Of a stretch of 56,339 bases of DNA, positions 37,772 through 48,201 are shown piece after piece. Made by a program: the position numbers and the translations under genes. Within the stretch, counting starts at the first letter, position 1. Every line of letters begins with the position of its first letter. The notes below the pieces were generated by a model. That model saw nothing but the letters and a program-made list of their open reading frames with translations. It did no database searches and was not told the origin of the DNA. This stretch comes from Hyphomicrobiales bacterium (GTDB lineage: Bacteria > Pseudomonadota > Alphaproteobacteria > Rhizobiales > Rhizobiaceae), in assembly GCA_900472785.1 (NCBI GenBank), contig UCJH01000068.1, forward strand, positions 40,714 through 97,052. The letters are read 5' to 3'.

Positions 37772-38689
37772 TTGAACTGGATCACAAACTACGTTCGTCC
37801 GAAGATCAACTCGATGCTGGGCCGTCGGGAAGTCGCCGAGAATCTTTGGATCAAGTGCCCGGAAACCGGCGAGATGGTGTTTCACCGCGATCTCGAGGAG
37901 AACAAATGGGTCATTCCCGCGTCCGGCTTCCATATGAAGATGCCGGCCAAGGCGCGTTTGAAGGACCTGTTCGATGACGGCGTCTATGAAGCCTTGGTCC
38001 AGCCGAAGGTGGCGCAGGACCCGCTGAAGTTCCGCGATTCCAAGAAATACACCGACCGCCTGCGCGACAGCCGCGTGAAGACGGATCTCGAGGACACCAT
38101 CGTCGCCGGTGTCGGCCGCTGCCGTGGCGTCAAGCTCGTCGGCGTCGTGCACGAGTTCAACTTCATGGGCGGCTCGCTCGGCATTGCCGCCGGCGAGGCG
38201 ATCATCAAGGCCTTCGAAAGGGCGATCTCGGAAAAATGCCCGCTGGTCATCTTCCCGGCCTCGGGCGGCGCCCGCATGCAGGAAGGCATCCTGTCCTTGA
38301 TGCAGCTGCCGCGCACCACCGTTGCCGTGCAGATGCTGAAGGAAGCCGGCCTTCCCTACATCGTCGTCCTGACCAACCCAACCACCGGCGGCGTGACGGC
38401 GTCCTACGCGATGCTGGGCGACCTGCATCTGGCGGAGCCCGGCGCTGAAATCTGCTTTGCCGGCAAGCGCGTCATCGAGCAGACGATTCGCGAAAAGCTG
38501 CCGGAAGGGTTCCAGACATCGGAATATCTGATGGAACACGGCATGGTCGACATGGTGATCAAGCGGCACGATATTCCGGCTACGCTTGCCAGCGTGCTGA
38601 AGATCCTGATGAAAAAGCCTGCCGAGGCCGCCAAGACGAATGGCGCGGCTGCACCGGTCGTGGCGCTTCCGATCGCGGCCAGCGCTTGA
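37772..38689 (+). CDS. accD: AccD, acetyl-CoA carboxyltransferase beta subunit
   Basis: Carboxyltransferase half of acetyl-CoA carboxylase, making malonyl-CoA for fatty acids. 305 residues. The crotonase-like core has [31 protein letters not shown] and [17 protein letters not shown]. The N-terminal zinc ribbon is reduced: where E. coli has four Cys, only Cys29 remains ([19 protein letters not shown] then WVIPASGFH). trpA upstream (50 bp) and folC downstream is the common rhizobial order. Confidence 0.95.
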   Translation: MNWITNYVRPKINSMLGRREVAENLWIKCPETGEMVFHRDLEENKWVIPASGFHMKMPAKARLKDLFDDGVYEALVQPKVAQDPLKFRDSKKYTDRLRDSRVKTDLEDTIVAGVGRCRGVKLVGVVHEFNFMGGSLGIAAGEAIIKAFERAISEKCPLVIFPASGGARMQEGILSLMQLPRTTVAVQMLKEAGLPYIVVLTNPTTGGVTASYAMLGDLHLAEPGAEICFAGKRVIEQTIREKLPEGFQTSEYLMEHGMVDMVIKRHDIPATLASVLKILMKKPAEAAKTNGAAAPVVALPIAASA

Positions 38690-38831
38690 TTTTGGTATAG
38701 CCTCAGGGCATCGCTGTCATCGCCGCCTTTGCGCCCATTGCGGCGCAGAGGCGGTTTTTACGTTCAAGCTATTCAGGTCGGACCGGCGTCTGTGTTTGAG
38801 CGGCCGGCCGCCAGGGTTCCGGGGAAAGACG

Positions 38832-40175
38832 ATGACGGCAGTGAAGGTCAGCGAAGCGGCGCAGGAAATCGAGAAGCTCCTCGGCCTCCACCCGAAGGGA
38901 TTCGATCTTTCATTGGACCGGATCACCCGGCTGCTTGCGGCTCTTGGCAACCCGCAGGATCGCCTGCCGCCGGTCATTCATGTTGCCGGCACCAACGGCA
39001 AGGGGTCGGTAACCGCCTTTTCGCGCGCCATTCTCGAGGCGGCGGGCCTCAGCGTGCATGTCCATACCTCGCCGCATTTGGTCAACTGGCATGAACGCTA
39101 CCGGCTCGGCGTCAAGGGCGGGCGCGGCCAGCTGGTCGGCGACGCCGTGCTCGCCGATGCCGTGCGGCGCGTGGCCGATGCCAATGGCGGCGAGAAGATC
39201 ACGGTTTTCGAAATCCTGACGGCGGTCACGTTTCTCCTGTTCGCGGATCATCCGGCCGACGTCGCCATCCTCGAGGTCGGCCTTGGCGGCCGCTTTGATG
39301 CCACCAACGTCATTGCCAGGCCGGCCGTCTCGGTGATCATGCCGATCTCGCTCGATCATCAGGCCTATCTCGGCGACCGGGTGGAACTGATCGCGGCGGA
39401 AAAGGCCGGCATCATGAAGCGCGGCTGCGCCGTGGTGATCGGCCATCAGGAAGAAGACGCGGCCCGTGAAGTGCTGATCTCCACCGCCGATCGTCTCGGC
39501 TGTCCCTATACGGTCTACGGACAGGACTTCATGGCGCATGAGGAGTTCGGCCGGCTGATCTATCAGGACGAGTTCAGCCTCTCCGATCTTCCCTTGCCGC
39601 GGCTTCCCGGCCGGCATCAATATGCCAATGCCGCCGCTGCCATCCGTGCCGTCAAGGCCGCCGGCTTCGACGTGTCGGATCGCGCCATCGAGCAGGGCCT
39701 GCAATCGGTGGAATGGCCGGGCCGCCTGCAACGGCTGACGCTCGGCAATCTCGCGGCGATTGCACCGAAGGGAGCCGAAATCTGGGTCGATGGCGGACAC
39801 AATCCGGGAGCCGGCCAAGTGATCGCCGAAACCATGGCGAACTTCGAGGAACGCGACCCTCGGCCGCTGTTCCTGATCATCGGCATGATCAACACCAAGG
39901 ATCCTGTTGGTTACTTCAATGCCTTCAAGGGACTGGCGGAACAGGTCTTCACCGTGCCGATCCGTGGCTCCGATGCCGGCATCGATCCGGTGGCGCTGGC
40001 CGATGATGCTGCGTCCGCAGGCTTCGAGGCCGGTGCGGTCTCCGGCGTCTCGGAAGCGCTGGCGGCCATCGGAGACATGTTCGAAAACGACCCGGTGCCG
40101 CCGCGCATTCTGATCGGCGGATCGCTCTATCTGGTCGGCGACGTGCTGGCCGACAACGGAACGCCGCCGAAGTAA
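38832..40175 (+). CDS. folC: FolC, folylpolyglutamate/dihydrofolate synthase
   Basis: Adds glutamate to dihydropteroate and to folates. 447 residues from ATG 38832 (MTAVKVSEAAQEIEKLL); a long upstream extension of the frame is non-coding. ATP site HVAGTNGKGSVTAF, second block VGLGGRFDATNVI with ISLDHQAYLGD, carbamylated-Lys region AAEKAGIMKRG, and the C-terminal domain WVDGGHNPGAGQVIAE. A shared terminator follows. Confidence 0.95.
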   Translation: MTAVKVSEAAQEIEKLLGLHPKGFDLSLDRITRLLAALGNPQDRLPPVIHVAGTNGKGSVTAFSRAILEAAGLSVHVHTSPHLVNWHERYRLGVKGGRGQLVGDAVLADAVRRVADANGGEKITVFEILTAVTFLLFADHPADVAILEVGLGGRFDATNVIARPAVSVIMPISLDHQAYLGDRVELIAAEKAGIMKRGCAVVIGHQEEDAAREVLISTADRLGCPYTVYGQDFMAHEEFGRLIYQDEFSLSDLPLPRLPGRHQYANAAAAIRAVKAAGFDVSDRAIEQGLQSVEWPGRLQRLTLGNLAAIAPKGAEIWVDGGHNPGAGQVIAETMANFEERDPRPLFLIIGMINTKDPVGYFNAFKGLAEQVFTVPIRGSDAGIDPVALADDAASAGFEAGAVSGVSEALAAIGDMFENDPVPPRILIGGSLYLVGDVLADNGTPPK

Positions 40176-40231
40176 TAAAGCGCCGTGCATTTGTAAAATG
40201 TACCAAGGTCGTTTTATCAAAAGTAGGCAAC

Positions 40232-40258
40232 AAAAAAGCCCGGGCGAGCCGGGCTTTT
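40232..40258. terminator. Bidirectional terminator between folC and trxA
   Basis: Stem AAAAGCCCGG / CCGGGCTTTT with a 5-nt loop; T-rich on both strands, shared by the convergent genes. Confidence 0.9.
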
Positions 40259-40282
40259 CGCAATCCGAACTATCCTGATCGA

Positions 40283-40606
40283 TCAGGCGGCCGCCGTCGA
40301 AATCCACGAGGTCAGCGCCGTCTTAGGTGCCGCGCCGACCTTGATGTCGGCGACTTCGCCAGCCTTGAAGAGGGCAAGCGTCGGGATCGAGCGCACGCCG
40401 TACTGGGCGGCGATTTCCGGGTTCTCGTCGATGTTGACCTTGACGACCTTAACCTTGCCGGCCATCTCGTTGGAAATTTCCTCGAGGCTCGGGCCGATCA
40501 TCTTGCACGGGCCGCACCATTCGGCCCAGAAATCGACGACCACCGGCTCGGCGGAATTCAGGACTTCGGCCTGGAAATTGGAAGTATCGACTTTTACGGT
40601 AGCCAT
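40283..40606 (-). CDS. trxA: TrxA, thioredoxin
   Basis: Cytoplasmic disulfide reductase, 107 residues from ATG 40606 ([12 protein letters not shown]) with AAGGAGCAG before it; the open frame continues 50 codons upstream without meaning. Active site [18 protein letters not shown], cis-Pro in [15 protein letters not shown]. About 90 bp after addA on the same strand. Confidence 0.96.
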   Translation of the reverse strand: MATVKVDTSNFQAEVLNSAEPVVVDFWAEWCGPCKMIGPSLEEISNEMAGKVKVVKVNIDENPEIAAQYGVRSIPTLALFKAGEVADIKVGAAPKTALTSWISTAAA

Positions 40607-40694
40607 AGGCTGCTCCTTGGTTTCGAATTCTGCGTTTGGGAAACGGTTGCCCCAGATGTGAGGCTCCGGCCGCCGGTTTTCAATATGCGGTATC

Positions 40695-43600
40695 TCACTT
40701 TGTCGCGAGCTCTTCAAGGCTGGCATCGAGCATGGCCCCCGGAAGGGCAAGAACATGCGGCCCCTCCGTGTAGATCAGCACGCAGCGGAAGTCGTGATCC
40801 GGATAGAGCGGCTGCAGCAGTGCCCGGTAAATCGCAAGCTGCGCCTTGTAGGGGAAGGGTACGTCTTTCGCCGTGTCCGGCACGTCCCTGTTGGTCTTGA
40901 AATCGGCGATCACGACGGTGTTGCCGGTCACGACAAGCCTGTCGATCCGGCCTGACACAGCATATTCGCGGCGCCCGAGCTTCAGCGTGCCCATCAGCGC
41001 CACTTCGGCGCGGGCCTGTTCGGAAAACAGATCGGCAAGGTCCGGATGATCCAGCACGCCGAAGACCGATGCGATCAGGGATTGTCGTTCCTCAAGAGAC
41101 CAGCCGGGAACGGAGCGTTGCAGATAGCGCTCGGCTGCGGCCAACCGTTCCGCAGGCGGGATGGACGGCAGCATCTGAAGGAAGCGGTGCTGGATCGAGC
41201 CGCGCAGCAGGGAGACATGCGGTGCGGCTTTCGGCGAAAACAGCGCCGATCCGACGGCGAGATCGGCCGCGTCCTCCTCGATGATGACGCCGGCGCCCGA
41301 CGGGCTCAACGGGCGCGGCAGGTGCCGTGGCGGTGGCAGGGCCTGCGACAGCGCCTGGGGCAGGGCCTTGCGCTCCGACATGGTTTCGCTGGTGCCGCCC
41401 TCCATGGGCTTTGATGTCCGGGGTCCGCCGGACACGCGCCAGACATAGCCCGACCATTCCTGCTCGGCCGCCTTGAAGAGCTGCGGCGTGCAGCGCCCCT
41501 TGTCGTCGGTCGAAAGGCTGGCTGTGACCATGCTGTGCCACGTATCCGGGTTCTGGCGTTTTCCGCGATAGCCGCAGACGATCAGCCGGTCGGCCGCGCG
41601 CGTCATGCCGACATAGAGCAGCCGGCGATATTCCTCCTCGGCCGCAGTCTTCAGCCGTTCCGTATCGGCGTCCATGATCGAGTTGGAGGCGGCACCGGGC
41701 GGGCGCCAGATGGGCAGGCGCACGGGGAGACGGCCGGTCTGGTCGCTCTCCAGAAGGCGAAGGCCGGAGACATGCTGGGCATTGAACGCCTTGCCGCCGC
41801 CATCGACGAGAAAGACCACGGGCGCCTCCAGCCCCTTGGCCGCGTGCACGGTCATGATCCGGACTTCGTTGCGCTCCTTGTCCTGCTCGCGCTTGACGGT
41901 CGGCGCTTCCATTTCGAGGCCGGAAATGAAGGCCTGCAGGCCGGGCAGGCCGTTTTTTTCGTGATCGAGCGCGAAGGTCAGAACCTCGTCGAGGATATCG
42001 CTGACTTCGCTGCCCAGACGGCCTAGAAAGGCCGTCCGTCCGCCGGCCGGTCCCAGAATTCGGGCGTAGAAATCATGGACGGGGAGGTGCCGGGCAAGCT
42101 TCTCATAGGTCGACAGCATCAGCGCCGTGCCGTGCCAGGGACTTGCCTCATCGGCGGCGGCGGCGGCCTGCAGGCGCGTCCAAAGCCCTTCGTCTGGCGC
42201 GCGCCGTGCCGCAAGCTCGAAAAGCGCCTCTTCGCCATGGTTGAAAAGCGGGCTTTTTAGAATCGCCGCCAGCGACAGGTCGTCCTGCGGCAGCAGAACG
42301 AAGCGCCCCAGCGCCATCAGGTCCTGCACGGCGATATGGCTGGTCAGGACCAGCCGGTCGGCGCCGGCAACCGGAATATTGCCGCGTTTCTTCAAGGCCC
42401 GAGTCAGGGCATTGACGAAGGCATCACGCTTGCGCACCAGAACGATAACGTCGCCGGGCTGCATCGGCCGCGCCACGCCCTTCTCGATCACCGTTTCCCG
42501 GCCGATCCATTCCGCCAGAACCGCCGCGATGCGCTGCGCCAGAATGTTCACCGGCGCGGTTTCCGGGGTCGCATCGAAGGCGGCCGTCCATTCGTCTTCC
42601 TGGATGGTTTCGGCAGGCGCGATTTCGTCCCAGACCTCGACGATGCCGGGGTGGCCGATGCGGTTCGAGGCATGCACCACCGCTTCGTTTCGGGCGCTCA
42701 GGCCCCGCGCATGGGCGGGATGCTCGAAGACGGTATCGACGGCCGAGAGCACGTCCTCGGTCGAGCGGAACGACAGCTGCAGGCGGATGGCGCTGAACAG
42801 GCGGTCGCCGGCCCGCACCCGCCGTTCCGTTTCGATGCTCTCGTTGGAAAACCGCTCGGGGCGCGCACCTTGAAAGGAATAGATCGACTGCTTCTCGTCG
42901 CCGACGGCAAACATGGTGCGGTTGGCGGCGCGGGCCGTTTCGCCGGAAAAGAAATCCCCCGTCAGCGCGTTGATGATCGCCCATTGCACCGGACTGGTAT
43001 CCTGCGCCTCGTCGACGAGGATATGGTCGATGCCCTGATCGAGCTTGTAGTGGATCCAGGGGCTGACGTCGTTTCGCGACAGAAGCGTCGCCGTCCGGTT
43101 GATCAGATCGTCGAAATCCAGCTGGCTGCGGTTCTTCTTGATGTCTTCGTAGTCACGGTTCAGCCGGTCGGCGAGCACCAGCGCTGCCAGCGTCGCCTCG
43201 AACATCCGCAAAAGATTGAGCCGGTCGCTGCGGGAAACCACATGGTCGCGGGCGAGCGTGATCAGCGCTTCGAGATCCGGCGCCGCCTTGAGCATGGCTT
43301 TTGAGACGAAGGCCGAATCGGCGCGCGGTTTCCCGGCCTGCGTAAAGAACAGCGCCTGCAGCCCCGTAAAGCGGGCCATCGGGTCGGTCATGCGGCCGAT
43401 CGCCTTCAGCCCCTCGGCAAATTCGAAGACTTTCGCGCCGCCGGCATCGAGCGCGATGCCGATATAGCGTTCGAGCGCCGCCCCGTTCAGCCCTTCGAGC
43501 GGCCAGACCGACGCCAGAATGCCGTCTGCCGTTTCATCCGCGTCGAGCCCGAGGGCCAAGCGAAGCGCCGCCTCGGTGCCGCCCTTGGCCTCGGCATGGT

Positions 43601-44267
43601 CGAGAAAGGCCTGGATGGCGGTGCGGTTGGCAACGATTGCCGAGAGAAGCTTTTCCAGCCCTGTATCGTCGGCAAGTTCCAGCACGGTCGCAAACGCTTC
43701 CGTCAGCTCGATATCGTCTTCGCTGGCGGTCGCCGTCAAAAGCGCGCGCCTTGCGTCGGCGAGCAGCGTTGCCGACGCCCGGTCGTCGAGGACGGAGAAA
43801 TGGCCGGCGACATTGGCTTCCAGCGGAAACTGGTGCAGCAGCGCCTCGCAGAAGGCGTGGATGGTCTGGATTTTCAGGCCACCCGGCGTTTCCAGCGCCC
43901 GGGCAAACAGGCGGCGCGCCTCCTGCAGCTTGAAAAGCGAGGGCGGTTCGCCCTCGATTTCCCGGATTCTTGCCGCCAGCGCGGCATCGTCGAGCGTCAC
44001 CCATTCCGCAAGCCGCTCGAAGACGCGGTTCGACATTTCCGATGCCGCCGCCTTGGTATAGGTCAGGCAGAGTATCGCCGAGGGCCGGCAGCCGGCGAGC
44101 AGCAGGCGGATGACGCGCTGTGTCAGCACATGCGTCTTGCCGGAGCCGGCATTGGCCGATACCCAGGCCGAGCGGGCAGGATCGGAGGCCAGCGATTGTT
44201 TTGCCGACGTCCAGTCGAGCCAGCCCTGCGGCGACGGCTCGGCCGGGCCGAAATCGTCATCCTTCAT
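40695..44267 (-). CDS. addA: AddA, double-strand break repair helicase-nuclease
   Basis: UvrD-like helicase with C-terminal nuclease; with AddB it resects DNA ends for RecA (RecBCD equivalent). 1190 residues from ATG 44267 ([15 protein letters not shown]), overlapping addB by 11 bp. Walker [11 protein letters not shown] (41-45 GSGKT), Walker [17 protein letters not shown], motif [22 protein letters not shown], motif [18 protein letters not shown], motif [17 protein letters not shown]. Near the C-terminus the PD-(D/E)XK nuclease core [14 protein letters not shown] is present. Confidence 0.96.
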   Translation of the reverse strand: MKDDDFGPAEPSPQGWLDWTSAKQSLASDPARSAWVSANAGSGKTHVLTQRVIRLLLAGCRPSAILCLTYTKAAASEMSNRVFERLAEWVTLDDAALAARIREIEGEPPSLFKLQEARRLFARALETPGGLKIQTIHAFCEALLHQFPLEANVAGHFSVLDDRASATLLADARRALLTATASEDDIELTEAFATVLELADDTGLEKLLSAIVANRTAIQAFLDHAEAKGGTEAALRLALGLDADETADGILASVWPLEGLNGAALERYIGIALDAGGAKVFEFAEGLKAIGRMTDPMARFTGLQALFFTQAGKPRADSAFVSKAMLKAAPDLEALITLARDHVVSRSDRLNLLRMFEATLAALVLADRLNRDYEDIKKNRSQLDFDDLINRTATLLSRNDVSPWIHYKLDQGIDHILVDEAQDTSPVQWAIINALTGDFFSGETARAANRTMFAVGDEKQSIYSFQGARPERFSNESIETERRVRAGDRLFSAIRLQLSFRSTEDVLSAVDTVFEHPAHARGLSARNEAVVHASNRIGHPGIVEVWDEIAPAETIQEDEWTAAFDATPETAPVNILAQRIAAVLAEWIGRETVIEKGVARPMQPGDVIVLVRKRDAFVNALTRALKKRGNIPVAGADRLVLTSHIAVQDLMALGRFVLLPQDDLSLAAILKSPLFNHGEEALFELAARRAPDEGLWTRLQAAAAADEASPWHGTALMLSTYEKLARHLPVHDFYARILGPAGGRTAFLGRLGSEVSDILDEVLTFALDHEKNGLPGLQAFISGLEMEAPTVKREQDKERNEVRIMTVHAAKGLEAPVVFLVDGGGKAFNAQHVSGLRLLESDQTGRLPVRLPIWRPPGAASNSIMDADTERLKTAAEEEYRRLLYVGMTRAADRLIVCGYRGKRQNPDTWHSMVTASLSTDDKGRCTPQLFKAAEQEWSGYVWRVSGGPRTSKPMEGGTSETMSERKALPQALSQALPPPRHLPRPLSPSGAGVIIEEDAADLAVGSALFSPKAAPHVSLLRGSIQHRFLQMLPSIPPAERLAAAERYLQRSVPGWSLEERQSLIASVFGVLDHPDLADLFSEQARAEVALMGTLKLGRREYAVSGRIDRLVVTGNTVVIADFKTNRDVPDTAKDVPFPYKAQLAIYRALLQPLYPDHDFRCVLIYTEGPHVLALPGAMLDASLEELATK

Positions 44268-47200
44268 CGCTGTCGTCCTCGCTGTCGGCGGTGGTCCATT
44301 CGGCGACACGAGCGAGGTGATCGTACTCGCCGCCATAATCGCGTTCCTTCTGGACGATGAGGCGCGAGGCAAACCCGTGACGCCGGCTCATCAGCGCCGA
44401 CAAAAGCCCGGTCAGTTCCCTGAGCGATTCATCCGCTAGCTGGTCGGCGGACTTGGTCTCGACATTGGCGCGGGCCTTGGCGTGCTCGTTGTTCACTTCT
44501 TCCGACGCGAAGCGTTCGCCGGGTTTCAGTCGCACATAGAGCAGCGATTGCGGATGCCGCTTGCCGACGGCGGCAAAGGCGCCGGCCTTGACGGCCGCGG
44601 CTTCCAGCGCCAGCTGCGGATCGAGCAGCACCCGCGCCTCCTTCAGCGATGGATTGGAGCCGGTCTTGTAATCGACCAGCGCCACGGAGCCGTCGCTAAG
44701 AATATCGATGCGGTCGGCCACGCCGGTCAGGCGGATGTCTTCAATACCCAGATTCATGCTGGCCGGAACTTCGGTATAAGACTTGCGGATATCACCTTTG
44801 CGCCCCGCCTCCCACTGGATGAAGGCCCTTCCGACGGCCGCAAAGCGCGGGCGCCAGACGACATCGATATGGGCCGGCAGCATTTCCGCGTCGAATACCG
44901 CATTCAGAATCCGGCTCATTTCTTCGTTTGCTTCGGGAGATGCCGGATCGAAGCCGCTGCGGACGAAACGATCGACGATGCGGTGATAGAGGGTTCCGCG
45001 TTCCGCCGCACCCGGGTCGCGATTGAACGGATCGACCGGCTGCAGGCGCAGGATGCGGCGCGCATAGATGGCGTAGGGATCGCGGCGAAGCCGGCTCACT
45101 TCGCTGAAGGAATATTTGCGCGGCTGGAATTCCCATGCCGGTTTCGGCTGCGGCCGTTCGGCGAGCGGCTGGAAACCGTCCTTGTCAAGCATGCCGGCCC
45201 ATGCCGCATAATCGCGGCCATTGTCGCGCAGCGTCTGCGCAAAGCTCTTGCCGCCCACGGCCAGCAGCCGCTGCAGCCAGCGGGAGGCGACGGTCGGGGT
45301 CGCGCCCTTGCGCATGGCGCGGGTGAAGATCAGCTTGCGGGTGCCGCAGGCCATCTGCAGGTCGTGCGCCAGCTGGCCGATCCGCCGTTCCGGCGGCTCG
45401 AGCCCGATGGCGGTCTTCATGGTGCGCGACAGAAAGGGATCGTTGGCCGTCTGGCCCGGCCATGTCCCCTCGTTCATACCGCCGAGCACGACGAGATCGA
45501 CGCTCTGCAGGCGCGATTCGAGCGCGCCGAAGATGAACACACGCGGATGCCGCATGGAGCGCGGCTTGATCGCCTCGCTTGCCGACAGCGCCTCCATGAT
45601 GTCGCCCCATTGCGGCCCGTCGGCTGTCATCTGGCCGTCGGTCTCGATGATGGTGCGCAGAAGCGTCGCGAGCGCGTCGCCCGCTTCCCCGGACCAGAGC
45701 CCGGCAAGGCTGTCATTCTCGTCCACGGCCACGGCTTCGAGGGACTGCCCGGTCTTCGTCGCCCATTCCGCAAGCGCCAGCACGTCCGTCAGGCCGCGTC
45801 CACTTGACTGGCGGCGCACCAGCGTTCCGGAAAGCGGTTCGACGGCGGCGGCGATCCGGGCGGCAAGGTTGCGGCTTGCGGCAATCGCGTCTTCGCCAAG
45901 CCCGGCGCGCCATTCCGGGCGATGGCGGTCGTCCACCTGCCGGGCCAGCGCCTCGTCCAGAAGGCTTTCGAGATCGGAAATATCGACCATGGCGGTGCCG
46001 CCGCGCAAAGCCAGCAGCTCCAGCCCGTCGGCCGCCTGCCGCGCCAGATCGGCGGGCAACCCGAAGCGCGCCAGCGGATGTTTGAGAAGTGCTGTAACGG
46101 CCACCGGATCACCGGGGCGCAGCGTTGCCTCGAGCAACAGCCGCAGCAGCGTCCCGGCCGGTGTCGAGGATAACGGCGTGCCGGCCGAATCGTCCGCCTC
46201 GATGCCGAACCGCGTCAGTTCGGCGGCGACGCGCCGGGCAAGGTCGCGATCCGGAGTGATCAGCGCTGCCTGGCTTTCGTCGTTGTCCTGAAGTGCGAGC
46301 CTGAGCGCGATCGCAATCGCGCTCGCCTCTTCGCGCTCGTTGGCAGTCTCGATCAGCGCGACATCACGGAAGGCGTCTGCCCGCCGGGCCGGATCGGTCT
46401 CCTCCCGCAGCGCCGGCCAGCCGCTCGTCGCCTGCACGGGAAGCAGCGCCTGCGACAGGAGCACGGCGCGATAGGCGAGATCGGGCTCGGCCACGGCAAG
46501 CGAGGGGATTTCATGCCGTTCGATCCCCATGCGCTGGAGCAGCCGGAAGAAGCCGTATTGCGGGTGGCTGCGGCTGGCCGGGCTCGGCTTTCCGGAGATC
46601 GCCTCGCCATCCGATGCGATCATCGCCCATTCCCCATCGCTCATCGCCTCGTCGAGGCCGGGCAGGACGATGGTGCCGTTTTCAAGCTTCTGGACGGCTG
46701 CGATCAGGTCTGCCGTTGCGGGAATGGATCCCGTCGAGCCGGCGATGATGATCGGTCCGGTGACCTTGCCGGCGGCAATCCGCTGCGCCTCGGCATTGAG
46801 AATGGCGTTGCGGTGCCGGGCCGGCGAGGATTGCCGGAGTTCTTCCAGCCTTGCCGGCCAGTAGGTGCGGGCGATCTTCAGGAATTCGAGCGTCAACGTC
46901 CACCAGAGCGCATGATCCGCCGCCTCGATCGTGTCGAGCGCGTCCCAGTCCAGTTCCTCGGTTTCCATGGCGTCGATGAGTTCGGCGAGGTTTCTCGCCA
47001 GCCAGATCGCATCCGCGGGGCTTGCCGGCGCGATCAGCGGGCTCTCGGCATGGATGTCGAGCACGATCTTCGGCAGCTGGTTGCGCCAGGCCAGCACCAG
47101 CCGGCCGAGTTCGATCAGCCGCGAGGTGCCCGGCAGCGGCGGGCTGAGATCGAGGATGGCGGGGATTTCGGCGTCGAAGAAGCCACTGTCGTCATCGGTT

Positions 47201-47448
47201 TCCCCCAGCGCCCGGATCATCGGCAGGATCGCCGAGCGGCCACCGAGATAATCCACCAGCTCCGAGCGAAGGACGCGGGCCGAACGCCGCGTCGGCACGA
47301 AGATCGTCACGCCGGCGAGCGACAGCGGATCGACGGGATCGTAACGGAAACCGGGGACAAGCTCGCCTTTGCACAGCGTCGCGACCAGCGTCTTCAGGAA
47401 CGGCAGCCCCGAGGGGATCGTGAAGACATTGGTTGCGGTGCCCGCCAT
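44257..47448 (-). CDS. addB: AddB, double-strand break repair nuclease
   Basis: Partner of AddA. 1063 residues, alphaproteobacterial AddB type. The N-terminal inactive helicase-like part begins FTIPSGLPFLKTLV; the typical block VLGGMNEGTWPGQTANDPFLSR is near the middle, and the C-terminal nuclease has SVALVDYKTGSNPSLKEA and DPQLALEAAAVKAG. The Fe-S cluster cysteines of Bacillus AddB are absent from the C-terminal part. Its ATG directly follows the murU stop (TGAATG), showing coupling to the genes upstream. Confidence 0.94.
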   Translation of the reverse strand: MAGTATNVFTIPSGLPFLKTLVATLCKGELVPGFRYDPVDPLSLAGVTIFVPTRRSARVLRSELVDYLGGRSAILPMIRALGETDDDSGFFDAEIPAILDLSPPLPGTSRLIELGRLVLAWRNQLPKIVLDIHAESPLIAPASPADAIWLARNLAELIDAMETEELDWDALDTIEAADHALWWTLTLEFLKIARTYWPARLEELRQSSPARHRNAILNAEAQRIAAGKVTGPIIIAGSTGSIPATADLIAAVQKLENGTIVLPGLDEAMSDGEWAMIASDGEAISGKPSPASRSHPQYGFFRLLQRMGIERHEIPSLAVAEPDLAYRAVLLSQALLPVQATSGWPALREETDPARRADAFRDVALIETANEREEASAIAIALRLALQDNDESQAALITPDRDLARRVAAELTRFGIEADDSAGTPLSSTPAGTLLRLLLEATLRPGDPVAVTALLKHPLARFGLPADLARQAADGLELLALRGGTAMVDISDLESLLDEALARQVDDRHRPEWRAGLGEDAIAASRNLAARIAAAVEPLSGTLVRRQSSGRGLTDVLALAEWATKTGQSLEAVAVDENDSLAGLWSGEAGDALATLLRTIIETDGQMTADGPQWGDIMEALSASEAIKPRSMRHPRVFIFGALESRLQSVDLVVLGGMNEGTWPGQTANDPFLSRTMKTAIGLEPPERRIGQLAHDLQMACGTRKLIFTRAMRKGATPTVASRWLQRLLAVGGKSFAQTLRDNGRDYAAWAGMLDKDGFQPLAERPQPKPAWEFQPRKYSFSEVSRLRRDPYAIYARRILRLQPVDPFNRDPGAAERGTLYHRIVDRFVRSGFDPASPEANEEMSRILNAVFDAEMLPAHIDVVWRPRFAAVGRAFIQWEAGRKGDIRKSYTEVPASMNLGIEDIRLTGVADRIDILSDGSVALVDYKTGSNPSLKEARVLLDPQLALEAAAVKAGAFAAVGKRHPQSLLYVRLKPGERFASEEVNNEHAKARANVETKSADQLADESLRELTGLLSALMSRRHGFASRLIVQKERDYGGEYDHLARVAEWTTADSEDDSDEG

Positions 47449-48183
47449 TCAGCCGGCCTTCGCCTGGAAGCGGGCAATCGCCGCCTCCGCCTCGCCGATC
47501 GCCTCGGGCGTGCCGACCGTCAGCCAGTGTCCGTCGAGGATAAGGCCGAACAGACGGCCTTTTTCGATTGCCCGGTCGAAATAGATGTTGAGATTGAAGG
47601 CGTCGCCCGGAGCATCGGCAAGGAGGCCGGCCTGCATGGCGATGGCACCGGCATAGACGACAGGGTTCGGCAGACCGTCGGCATGGCGGGTCAGACGGCC
47701 ATCTTCAGAGAGCGAAAAGTCTTTCTTGCCATTGTGCCCCGTCGTATCCTCCAGCCGGACGCAGAGCAGTGCCATGTCCATCGTCTGCGGATCGAAGAAT
47801 TCGGCCAGCCTCCGCAGATTGGTCGGTTCACCCGGCGTCTCGCCGATCCAGAACAGGTCGGCGTTCATCACCAGCACCGGGCCATCCGGCAGAAGCTTCA
47901 GGCCCTTGGCCAGGCCGCCGCCGGAATTCATCAGCCCGTCGCGCTCATCCGAGAAGAGGATGCCCGGGCTTTTGCGCCCCGCCAGATGGGCCTCCATCCG
48001 GTCCGCGAAATGATGGACGTTGACAACAGCCGTTTCCACCCCGGCCTTGCCGAGCAGGTCGAGCACGGTATCGATCATCGGCACCCCGGCGACGGGCACC
48101 AGCGGCTTCGGCATGGTATCGGTGATCGGGCGCAGGCGGGTGCCGAGCCCTGCGGCCAGCACCATGGCATTCTTGATCGGCAT
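47449..48183 (-). CDS. murU: MurU-like N-acetylmuramate-1-phosphate uridylyltransferase
   Basis: Sugar-1-phosphate nucleotidyltransferase, 244 residues from ATG 48183 (MPIKNAMVLAAG); a TTG 18 bp upstream is less likely. Signature LAAGLGTRLRPITDTMPKPL, then VVNVHHFADRME, VLVMNADLFW and HWLTVGTPEAIGEAE. It follows the AmgK-like kinase gene by 18 bp. AmgK phosphorylates MurNAc at C1 and MurU makes UDP-MurNAc, bypassing the start of peptidoglycan precursor synthesis (and fosfomycin). Adjacent position supports that assignment. Confidence 0.85.
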   Translation of the reverse strand: MPIKNAMVLAAGLGTRLRPITDTMPKPLVPVAGVPMIDTVLDLLGKAGVETAVVNVHHFADRMEAHLAGRKSPGILFSDERDGLMNSGGGLAKGLKLLPDGPVLVMNADLFWIGETPGEPTNLRRLAEFFDPQTMDMALLCVRLEDTTGHNGKKDFSLSEDGRLTRHADGLPNPVVYAGAIAMQAGLLADAPGDAFNLNIYFDRAIEKGRLFGLILDGHWLTVGTPEAIGEAEAAIARFQAKAG

Positions 48184-48201
48184 GGATGCTCGTTCTCGCA
48201 A

